Assembly: GCF_019645875.1 (NCBI RefSeq)
Contig: NZ_CP081000.1
Coordinates: 5,578,417-5,642,416, forward strand
From: Mycolicibacterium senegalense
GTDB taxonomy: Bacteria; Actinomycetota; Actinomycetes; Mycobacteriales; Mycobacteriaceae
Direction: 5' to 3'
DNA: 64,000 bases
Under the pieces are notes generated by a model that had not been told where the DNA came from, did no database searches, and worked only from the letters and a program-made list of their open reading frames with translations. Of the stretch, positions 17,098 through 29,000 are shown piece after piece. Numbering within the stretch: position 1 is the first letter of the stretch; each line of letters opens with the position of its first letter. The position numbers were made by a program, and so were the translations under genes.

Positions 17098-20000
17098 AGC
17101 TGTCCTCTTCGGTATCTCCATCAGGGTCGGCCGGCCCACGCATCGGAGGCAGATCGGGTGGATTCTCCGGGTCGATGCCCAACGACTCGTTCACACTGCC
17201 ACGGCTACGGGTTGAGCTTTCGACGATCGCTTCATAGATTTCGTCACCCACCTTCCCCCTTGCCCTATTCTTTTCCACCAGCTCCTCGAAGGTTGGGTTG
17301 CGCTCGTTGGCGTTGAGGTCGTCCGCCAACTCGCGATTCTGCATCAGTGCCCGGGTCCAGCTGCGTATGGTGGCCCGCAGCCCGTACATCGTCCTGGCCC
17401 TTTCCTCCGCGCCGACACCATCGCGCAGCAGCTTGTCCCTGATCTCCCGCATCTTGAGCTCCAAGGTGGTGTAGACGGTGCGGGTCTCCTCGTCGGACAG
17501 CGTGGCGGTCGCGTAATGACTGTGGGTGGCACCATCGATGATCGCCTCATAGACGGCATCGCCGGACAACCCCTTGCGCTCATACCGTGCCACCAGGTCG
17601 TCGAAGGTCGGGTTGCTCTCATAGGCCGCCATCCACTCCGCCGCGGCCCGGTTCTCCATCAGTTCACGCGTCCAGGCACGAAGCGAGCTGCGCAGCCCGG
17701 ACAGTTCTCTGGCCCGCTGCTCGGCACTGAGCCCGTCGCGAATCATCTGCTCGTTGAGCGCACGCAACCCGAGCTCGAACTGCGAGTACACCTCGGTCGT
17801 CTCGATATCCGAGAGGGTGCCAGGGGCAAAGTGGCTGTGCGTCGCGGTTTCGATGATCGCTTCATAGACCTCGTCTCCGACCAGCCCCCTCTCCTGGTTT
17901 CGGGCGACCAGTTCCTCGAAAGTCGGATTGGGAGTGTGGGCCGACAGCCAATCCGCCGCGGCCCGGTTGCTCATCAGCTCATACGTACGGGCCCGCAGGG
18001 AATTTCGCATATCGGACAGCTGCCTGGCTCGCTCCTCGGCACCGACGCCGTCGCGGATCAACTGCTCGTTGAGCTCGCGCATCCCATGCTCGCCGTGGCT
18101 GAACACCGTGACGGCTTCCCTCTCGGACAGCGAAGCCGGCACGTAGTCCGGCAGGCCGAGAGCGGCGAGCGGATCGCCGGGCACGCCCCCTTGCACATGG
18201 CCCACGGCGTCGGCGGCACTCAACTCGTTCGGGCGGCCATCAAGTCGTTGCACCGGCTCGCCGTGAGTATCCAGATACCCAACAGCGGTACGCGACACCG
18301 CACCCTCGCCCCAAAAAGGCGGCCAGCTCGAACGCTCGCCAGTAAACGGATCCACCAGGAATACATGGTCGCCGTCGCGGACCGCGAGATAGGCGTGCCC
18401 GCCCTCAGACCGGCCGGTAGTCCACGACGACACCACGATCGCCGCCGGACCCGGCTCCCCGGGTTCACCCAGGTCCACGGACAGCAATTCCCGCTCGATG
18501 TCGGTGTAGTCGGCGAACTGTGCGCGAGACCCGAACGCCTCGAACAACGCGCGAGCCGGCGCACCGCGCTCCGACACCTCCGCGTCCAGCGCGACTTCAA
18601 GGCCATACCTGGCCGACACGGCTCCCGCAATCCAGCGGGCACAGTTCTGGGTGTGCTGAATTCCCGTGTCCCACAGATACTTGACGAAATTTATCTGCGC
18701 GCCGTCGGCCGTTATTCCGTCGAGCAGCCGAGAGCCCAGGTCGGGTTCGTCGCGGGTGCCGAGCGCCGCCAGGTCGCTGGGCTCCGGCAGCCGGGGATGG
18801 TCGGGCTCCAACCGAGCGACGATATCGTCAAGAACGCGTTTCGCCTCGTCGCTGACGGTTGGCCGCAAGCGGTCAGCCGACTGTTTGAGATTGTCCAGCG
18901 ACTCCCGCAGTCTTGCCTGATCGGGATCCCAGGTCGCATCGATGTCGGCGGCCGCGTATGCAGTCGTGGCGTCAGTAGTCGACACGACGCGATCGACGTG
19001 AGAGTCGGCGTAGTGCGGTCCCAGCACCGAGTTCAGCGCGTCGTAGAGCACTCTGCCCTGCGCCTCGCCGTTGAGGATGTGGATATCGTCCTGTACGACC
19101 AGGCTGCCCGCGCTGTCGCGATCAAACGTCAATGTCATGGCGCCGGCGTGGCGATCTCCGACGAAGATGTCGCCTTCCAAGACGACTCGCTGCCTGCCGT
19201 GTGAAAGCACCCCGAGTTCAACACGATACGGCCCGTACATGCCGGACAGGTCCTCGGCCAACTGCCGGCTCCGGTCTGAGGAAACCGCGTCGACAACATC
19301 GCCCAAGAGATCGGCGTATCGGGTATCCACCCACCGGGTAGAACGATCCTGATCGCGGTAATCCTCTTGCTGCCAAACGTAATCCGGATCCTGCGACGGC
19401 AACCCTCGCACATCGCCGACGGCATCGGCGGCGTTCAGCCGGAACGGGACATCGTCGAGCGGAATGGTTGGGTTACCGTCGGAGTCGAGGTAGCCCACCG
19501 CGATCCGGTCGACTCCGTCCTCGCCCCAGTGCGGTGGCCAACCCGATCGCTCCCCCGTTTCAGGATCGAGCAGATAGACCTCGCCGCCGTCATTGACTGC
19601 CAGATACGCATGACCGCCCGCCCTGCCGCCCCGCCACCGCGAGACCACCACCGCAGACGAACCATCGCCCATCTCCTCGTTCTTCAACGTCGCCTCGACC
19701 TGGGCGTAGGTCGTGTACCGCGACGCCGAACCAGCCGCTTCGAACAACGCCCGCGCCGGCACCCCCGTACGCGAAGGCTCCGCCCTCACCGTGAAATCGC
19801 GCCCGGGGTATCGCGCCGACAACAAGTCCGCAGTCCCATGAGCGCAGTTCTGCGACGCGGGCTCCTCCACTTCCCCATCCAACGGACCCGACGAAACATC
19901 AACCGGCGCAAGCAGATGCTTCACGAAATAGATCGAGGTGTTGTCGAGCAGACGCTGGCCCAGCTTCGGCTCATCAGCAGTGGCCAGAAGCGCTAGATCA

Positions 20001-23000
20001 ATCGGCTCCGGCAACCGCGGATGCGCCATCTCCAACCGCGCCACCATGTCATCCAAGACAGCCCGAGACTCAGCGCTGAGCCGCGGACGCAACTGCTCCG
20101 CCGATCTCTTGACCGCATCCAGCGACCGTTGCAATGGAGTGTTATCCGGCTTCCAGGTAAAGCCCTGACGCGCCCATGCGTTGCTTCCCTGCCACGACGA
20201 GGTGAGCTCGATGCGGTCGACACCACTGCGTAGGTAATAGCGCTCGAGTTCGGCTGCGAACGCCTTGGAGAAACCTTTGCCCCGGTAATCCTCATTCGTG
20301 ATTTCCAGCAGGCCGTTGTAGACGACCAGTTTCCCGTCCTCGTCCCGGTAGAACGACCGATCGACATAGCCGATTTCCGTGTCGCCGCTATAGATCACGC
20401 CGTGGAGATACCCAGCGCGCCCCTCACTGTCGAATTCGGGGAAGAGTTCGACCCGATACGGCCCGTACTCGCCGGCGAGGTCCTCGGCGAGCTGGCGCAG
20501 CCGTGGCTCATCAAGGTTGTCGATGATGTCGCCCAACGGCTCGGCGTGGCGGCTGTCGACCGTGCGAGTGGCGCGGTCCTGGTTGCGGTATTCCTGTTGG
20601 GCTACCAGAGAATGGCGATCGCCGCTGTGGATCGGCTCCGCCCTGGGCGGGCCGGTGTCCTCAACTTCGACCGCGCGGACGGCTGCGGGGTCATCGACTG
20701 TTGTCGTTCCGTCCGCCCTGGTGGCAACGGAACGGGGCTCCTCGAACTGCAATCGCCCAGGATGCCCGGCGGCGATGCGACCGAAATTGGCGAGCGATTC
20801 ATTGCGTTGGCCAGTGCTCTTATCGATGAACCGGTAGTACGAGTTGTGGGCGTCGAACTCGTGCCCCATCGCGACAAGACCGAGCGGGTATTCAGCGGTG
20901 ATCCGTTGTGCGCCAAAGAACTCCATCGTCGGATCGACGCCATAGCCGTTCCGGAAGGTTCCTCCTGCGCCCGGTGTTCTGCCTCCGTCCCAGGTGAAAT
21001 CATCAAGCGTGGACGCAGCCACATAGACGGCTACTCCTGAACCGAACGCACTCGCGTGGTCCATCGGCACACCAGGTGAGCCGATGAGGGTAACGGTGCG
21101 AACCTGTCCTCGTAGCCGACCGCCGTCACCCGCATGACCAGAGACTGTCGACCCCTGGCAATGTCCGAACACGTGGTTGTTGCTGAAGTGGCTGCCGACC
21201 TCGGCGAGTGCGTCGCGTCCGGAATTGAACGCGCGGATATCCGCATACAGCGCTCTGCCGCCCACTTGCGGCGCGTCGTCGGCCAACGTGTCGTAGCCGA
21301 TCCAGGCCATCGAGGCCGCCGCCACTGTCGGGTCCTCATGCCGTACAGACCGCAAATGATTCAGCGCGGAACCCATGCAGGCACCAAGGTGATCGAGCGT
21401 CGTGCCCCGCCCGGGAACATGCCAGGACACCGACTCCGCCAGGTGCGGATCCGCGCCGAAGCTGACCATCGCCATCCCCGCGCCGCTGAAGGCATCCGGG
21501 TCGAACCTCAACAGATACGGACCTTCGACTTGTGCCTCTCGGGCCGCCTCGGCAGCTCGGCGCAGCGCGTCATCGACCCGGTTCATGCGCTCCAGTTGCG
21601 AAGACTTGACGTGGCCCAAGCGGACCCCGCGGTCCTTCATGGCCTGCAACTCATCGCGGTCACGCATCCAGTCCTGGAGTGCGCGGGCATTGGCTTCGTG
21701 GCGGTCGAGCGGTGGGATCCCCTCGGCATTGCCGATCTGCGCGGGATACTTCTCGATCAGTGCCTGCTGCTGAGTGTCGCTCAACCCCTGCCACCACACC
21801 GCATTGGCTCGGGCGAGCTCGGCCGCCGACTCGGCATCGTCGACAGAATGCACCAAATCCGTGGCTTCGAACTGCGAATCTCGTTGCGCCAAGGCCTGGT
21901 CCGCCAGGTCCGCGGAGTCAACGGCATCGAACATCTGTTGTTCGGCAGCTTGGATGACATCCTCGACGTCGCTGTGTGTGGCGATGTCGGAATAGCCCAA
22001 GTTCAGGTGAACACCGCGCTGGCTGGGATTTGACGGATTGGCGATATCGGCCAGACCCTCGTCCTGAGCGTAGATCGCGATCATTTCGGCCACAGCGGAC
22101 GTCGCATCATCTATTGCCGCAGAGTCGATTTCGCCCACCACGACCGCATCGAGACGGTCGCCGCCGGTACGCATCGGGACCACCGACGCCCCCGTCGCTT
22201 CGAGGGCGGAGAGGAACATCTCGGTGATAGCGCGGTAGTGCCCATTGGCGGCCTCGGCCCGGTTCTGCACGTGTTGGTTCAGACCCGACAGATTGGACAG
22301 CATCGCCGAAACGAAGAAACCGGCTTGACCGGTCTCAGCCATCCATGCGCGTGCCCGCACCACCTCAGAGGTCTTGAAGTGCGAGCTGCGGCCGTCGTAG
22401 AACCCCGAAACCTCGTCACGGCGCAGCGGTTCAAACAGGTCAGCCAAGGCCTGCCGGCCCTCGCCGCAGACACGCTCCGCCTCGGCCACGAACGATGCCC
22501 GTTTGACCGCCTCAGGCTGCGCGTACCCACTGCCGCTCAGCGGCCGTCGCGCTCCTTGTTCTTCTGTGCCCGTGCTGCCTGCAACTTCGCTCTCGCCGCC
22601 TGCTGCTTGTCGGCCAGTTCCCGTTCCAGCTCCTCGATCCGGCGTGCCCGCTCCTCCGGGGTCAGCCCCGTCAGTCCAAGACGCTCGTCCCTGTCCTCCT
22701 GCGACATCGCTACTCCTTGTCTTACTGCGATCCACACCCAAGTCCGCGGCGTCGAAGATGTCACGGACCTCTAGGCCGGGCAGCACCTCGGCATAGCCGA
22801 TATGTAGCCCGACACCGTTGTATTGCGGCTGCCCTGGATGTTTCGGGTGGGCGATATCCGCCAGGTTGTGCTGTCGAGCGTATTCGGCAACCCGAGCACG
22901 GGTCAGGGCCACCATCGATTCGATCAGTGCCTCGTCGACATCACCGACCACCACCGCGCCCAACTCGTCGCCGCCGACCCGCATCGGCACGACGACGGCA

Positions 23001-26000
23001 CCCGACTCCTCCAACGCCGCACGGAAAATGGCCGACAGACCCGCGAAGTGCGCATTGGCCTCAGTGCGGTCGGCGCATGCCTGATTCAACCCGCGAAGGT
23101 TGGCGATGTCGGCCGACACGAAGTATGCGTTGTCCATGGTGTCGGCGACGTGCTGCTGTGCCCGCATCACCTCACCGGTCTTGAATCCCGAGACACGACC
23201 TTCATAGAAGCCCGTGACGGTATCCATTGGCACGGACTGATAGACCGCGTCGACGAGCGTCTCAGGTGTCAGCGCGGCCGAATCCAAGGCGCCGATCCGC
23301 TCCCAGAACCCCGCCAACTCCATGTCATCCGGAGAGGGATAACTCGCGACCCGGTCATCGGCACGTAGGTACTTGACGCCGTTCCAGTAAGTGCCGGTCA
23401 GCAGATCTCGGCCCAGATTGGGCTCGTCGCGGGTTGCGAGTACCGCGAGCTCGGCAGGCTTCGGCAGGCCCGGATGTCCGGGCTCCAGACGTTGCACGAT
23501 GCCGTCGAGAACGGCCTGTCCCTCGGGACTGACCTGCTTCCGCAATTGGTCGGCCGAGCTCTTGATGCTGTCCAGCGACCGCTGCAGCTTCTGCGGGTCG
23601 GGGTTCCAGGCGAAGTCGAGCCGGGCGAATGCGTAGCCGCCGTTCTGCTCGGTGCGCAATTCGATGCGATGAAACCCGTTGCGCGTCAGGCAAGGTTCCA
23701 GTTCCGCCATCAGTGCCGTCAAGAATCCTGCGCGGCGGAGGTTCTCGTCGAAGATCTCGACCACGTTCACGTGCGCGACCCGGTTGCCGTCGCCGTCATG
23801 GTTGAAAGTCAGCTGCACGAATCCGATGGGCTCGTCACCACTCATGATGTGACCGCCGACGATGACCTCGTTGAACTGTTCGTCGACTTCCGCGCGGAAC
23901 ATCTCGACGGGGTGAGGTCCGTAAACGCCCGAGAGGTCGTCGGCGAACCGCCGGACCCCAGGCGGGTCGAGGCCGTCGACCACTTCGCCCAACGGTTCGG
24001 CGTAGCGGGTGTCCACCCGGCGGGTTCTGTGGTTCTGTGCTCGGTACTCGGCTTGTCTGGCAAGGAAATCGGGATCGGATGGCACGCCCTGGACATCGCC
24101 GACGGCGTCGGCGTGGGCCAGCGCCACCTGCAGCGGCGAGTTGTCCAGCCCGTGCAGGGCGGTTCCATTGGGGCGGATGTACCCGACCGCTGTTCGATCG
24201 ACCGCACCTTCACCCCACAACGGCGGCCAATCCGAACGCTGCCCGGTCTCGAGATCGAGCAGATAGACCTCGCCGCCGTCGTTGACCGCCAGATAGGCGT
24301 GGCCGCCCTGACGTCCGTCTGCCCACCTCGACGTCAGTACCGCCGACGAACCATCCCCCAGTGCCTCGTCGAACAGCAACGCGTTACGCACGTCGTCGTA
24401 CGACGTGAACTCGGCGCGCGAGCCGGCCGCTTGGAACAGGGCCCAGGCCGGCACACCCGTGCGCGACGGCGCGACAGCGACCCGGAAGTCGCGCCCCGGG
24501 TATCTGGTCGACAACGCCGCAGCGACACGGTGCGCACAGTTCTGCGACTTGTTTCCGAATCCGAGGGAGCTCTTCAACCGAGCCAAGAAACCGGTGCGCG
24601 GCTGCTGGGTTTCCTCTGCGACCGGCATGTATCGGACGTAATGCAGATTGTCATTGCCCTGGATATTTCCGACGCTCGCCATCAGGCGCCTGCCCAGTTT
24701 CGGTTCGGCGGCAGTGGCAAGGCGTCGCAGCTCAACGGGTTCGGGCAAACGTGGGTGATTGGGCTCCAACCGCTGGACGATTTCGCCGAGCAACGCCTTG
24801 GCTTCGTCGCTGACCGTGTGGGAGAGCCGACTGGCAGCCATTTTGACGCGATCGAGCGATTCTTGGAGCTGGCCCGGATCAGGATTCCAGGTGTAACGGT
24901 CGGCCCAGGCCGCGCCCCCCTGCGCATGGGTCGTCAATTCGATGCGGTCCACACCGGAGTCCACATACAGGCGTTCCAGCTCCGCAGACAGCGACCGGGA
25001 GAAGCCCTTGCCCTGCAGTTTCGTGTCCTTGATGACCAGTCCGGTGTGATAGGCGACCAGTTTCCCAGTTCCGTCGCGGTCGAATATCCGCTGGATGGTT
25101 CCGATCTCGGTATCGCCGTTGAAGATCTTGCCCGTCAGCCTGACTTCGCTGCCGAACCTCAACGCCTCCAACTCAATCCGGTATGGGCCGTAGATACCGG
25201 ACAGGTCCTCGGCCAGTTGCCGGGCCGAAGCCACGTCCCCGGTGTTGTCCACCACCTCGCCGACCGGTTGGGCATAACGGGTGTCGACATGGCGGGTAGC
25301 GGGATTCTGCGCGCGGTATTCCGCCTGCAGCCGCGCGAAGTCCGAGGTGTCGCGGTGTCCCTGGACGTGGCCGATCTTGTCGGCATCGGCCAGCTGACCC
25401 GTGGTATCGCCGTGAAGCTCTGCGACGGGCTTGCCATTCGTCCTGAGGTAACCCACCGCCGTGCGCTTGACGGCATCCTCACCCCAATAGGGCGGCCACC
25501 CAGAACGTTTGCCGCTGTGCGGGTCGACCAGATAAATCTTGCCGCCCTCGTTGACCGCCAGGTACGCATGGCCACCCTGGCTTCGGCCGGTCCAGCTCGA
25601 CGCCAGCACTGCCACCGTGGCGGGGTTATCCGGGTCGAGTAATGCGTTCTCGATGTCCTCATAGGTGGCGAACTGAGCACTCGAATTGATCGCTTCGAAC
25701 AGGCTTCTGGCGGGAACGCCCCTGGACGTCGGCTCGGCGTCGATGGTGATGTTGCGCCCGAACATCACTGACAACGCATGTGCGACTTGCAGTGCACAGT
25801 CTGAACCGGGCAGCCAGCGTGGGTTCCAGCGTTCGAGATTGAAACGGTTGCCTGAGTACTCTGCGCCGGTGTCGCCGTCGAGTCGCAGCACCCGTCCGGC
25901 TGCTGGCTCTCGGGTGCGCAGGTGGATTCCGCGTGCGGACCGGCCGGCGTCCGTGCGGTGCGATTCGAGGTCCAGTCGTTCCGCGTGTCCCGCGGCGATC

Positions 26001-29000
26001 CGACCGAAGTTGGCCAGAGACTCGGTGCGAATCGTTTGAGCAGCGTCGACATGGGCGAAGTAGTCGCGGTGCGTCGCGTAGCTTTCCCAGGTGTTCATCG
26101 CAGCCGGGAACTCGGCGGTCACGCGGACTGCACCGAAGGCGTCCATCACCGGGTCGATGCCCAGACCGCGACCGAGTATCCGACCGTCCTGATCGGGAGT
26201 TCGTCCGCCCAAGGCTGTGATGAAGTCGTACGACGACGACGCGACGAAGACATTCCCATCGCCGATGTCGAATTCACTTGCGTTGCTGAGTGGTCCGGCG
26301 CCGGGAGAGCCGATGAGTGTGACTGTGCTGACGTAGCCCTTGAGTCGCCCGTCCCGGCCCGCGTAGCTCGTCGTCGTCGATCCGTACGAGTGGCCGAAGA
26401 TATGGTTGCCGGCGAACTTGCTGCCATCGCCGGTCCACGTGTTGCGCGCGGCGTTGAACGCCCGGACGTCGCTGTAGAGAATGTCACCGCCTTCGCGCGC
26501 CAGCTTGTGCCCGGCGGCCCGCCACTCGTGCGCGTTATTGGGTGCGTCGTACCCGATCCACAGCATCGAGGCCGCCGACTGCGTCGGGTTTTCCTGCATC
26601 GTGGACAGCAAGTGGTTCAGCGCACCCTGAATGTAGAAGCCGCTGAGAGTCTCGATCGTGCTCCGGATGCCAGGCACGATCCAGGACACCGAATCCGCCT
26701 GGTACGGGTCCGGATCGTCCGGATTGTGGGGATCGCTGGCAAAGCTGACGACGGCACGTCCGTCACGGCCGAACACCAACGGGTCGAAGGCAAGCAGTAA
26801 CGGACCACCTACACCCGCCTTCTGCGCGGCCTCGGCCGCGTCCCGCAACCCGGTGTCGATCTTGTTGATCCGCCGCAGGTAGTCGAGCTCCGCCTCGTTG
26901 ATGCGTTCACCGCGATCCAGCCTTGCCTGAATCTCGTTGGCACGAGCCCGATAACGCTCCAGCATGCGGCGGTTGGCCTGATCGCGGTGCGCCGCCCAGA
27001 TGCCTTCTGCGTTGCCGATCTGCCGGGGGAACGTCGCGATCAGATCTTGTCGCTGTTGTTCCTCCAGCCCGGCCCACCAGGTGGCGTTGTCGGCAGCTCT
27101 CGCTTCGGCCAGCTCCGCCTTACCCAACGGATTGACCAGATCGGCAGCTCGCACACCCCGTTGAGCCAACGCGGCTTTCGCGCGTTCGGCGACGGTCGCT
27201 CCGTCGTCACGCGATGGAGGGCTTTCGGGAGGTGGCGGTTCGGGGCGAGTTTCGTCACGAGCTGACTGCTCGATCTCCGAGATCTGCTGTGGCGTAAGCC
27301 GGCCGGCTGTCCGGCGCTCTGCCGCGGGTTCGACTGTGCGCCAACGACCTGCGGTGCGGTGTTGTTCGACGTCGACCCGCTCGGGATGCCCAGCCGGGAT
27401 CCGGCCGAGGTTGGCCAGCGATTCACTGCGCTCCGATGGACCCGTGTGCAGATAGTAGGCCTGGTGGGTTCCGCCGGTACGCAGGTGACTCATCGTCGAC
27501 GGGAACTCGGCCGTCATCCGAACCGCGCCGAAAGAGTTCATCGCCGGATTGATTCCGAGGCCGATGCCGAGGATCCGGCCGGCGGATCCCGGTGTCCGGC
27601 CGCCCAGCATGGTGACCACGTCCTGCGACGAGGACGCGACGAAGACGTTGCCATTGCCGATGCCGAATTCCGACGCGTTTCGCACCGGGCCGACACCCGG
27701 GGATCCCACCAGCGAAATCGTGCTGACGTGGTCGGCGAGCCTCCCACCGCGGCCGGCATAGCCCGTGGTGGTCGATCCATAGGAGTAGCCGAACACGTGA
27801 TTGCCGGTGAACGGGCTGCCATCCGCAGCCTCGCGGACCGCATTGAATGCGGTGATGTCACTGAAAAGTGCGTCACCACCTGTGCGCGCGAGCTTATGGC
27901 CGGCCGCGCGCCAAAGGTTCAAGCCACTTGGTGTGTCGTAGCCGATCCAGGCGATCGAGGATGCCTTCAACCCCGGATTCTCCTGCTGAACGGACTGCAG
28001 GTGGTTCAGCGCGGAGTGGGTGTAGAACCCGAAGAGCGAGTTCAGAGTGGTCTGCACCCCGGGCACGTGCCAGGACACCGAATCCGCCGAGTACGGGTCG
28101 TGGCCGAAACTCAACACCGCGCGTCCGTCCCCGCCGAACTCAACGGGATCGAACGCCAACAACATCGGCGCATCCTGTCCCGCCTGCTGCGCGTCAGTCG
28201 CCGCCTTCTGCAAGGCCTGGTCGAGGCGGTTGAACTTGGCGAGAAACTTCCGTTCCGCACGCGTCGGCCGCTCGAATTCATCGATCCTCGTTTGAATCCG
28301 GTCAGCACGATCTCGAAGTTGCTTCAACACATTGCGATTGGCTTCGTTACGAACCTTGGCCGGTATGCCTTCGGCATTGCCGATGTGCTCGGGATAGGCG
28401 TCGATGACGTCCTGGCGCTGCTGAGGGGACAAGCGCTGCCACCAGGCGGCGTTGTTGCGTGCCCGGGCGGCGGCTTCCTCAGCATTGCCGAGCGGGTTGC
28501 GCAGCTCGTCGGGTTGCACGCGTGGGACCCGAAGTGCCAACGCCTGTTCCCCGGGTGACAGATTGCCATCGACAGCGGGCGACCCTTGCACGTGACCGAT
28601 GCGGTCGGCAGCTGACAACCCGGTGTCGCCCGAGAGGGTTTCCACCGCGGAGCCGTCGGCACGCAGGTAACCCACCGCGGTGCGCCGGACCGCGCCTTCA
28701 CCCCATTTCGGCGGCCAGCCAGTTGTTTCGCCACTGTGCGAGTCGACCACGATGATGTCGTCGAGCTCCGGGCCGACTTTGACCGCGAAGTATGCATGAC
28801 CGCCCTGGCTTCGGCCGCTCCAGCGCGACACCAACACCGCCGATGAGCCGATGCCGAGCTCTTCGAGCATGGTCGGGATTTCGTCATAGGTGGTGAACTG
28901 GGCGCTCGACGCGATCGCCTGGAACAGGCTGCGCGCCGGCACGCCCCGTGCTGACGGCTCGCTGGGCAGCACGAAATTGCGGTCTGGATAGCGCCGGTTC

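Noticed and set aside
23474..25642. Long plus-strand frame (722 codons) opposite the giant toxin, and similar ones at 14581-16584 and 27359-28558
   Set aside because: High-GC shadows of real minus-strand genes: no ribosome site, no recognisable domain, and codon bias follows the minus strand.
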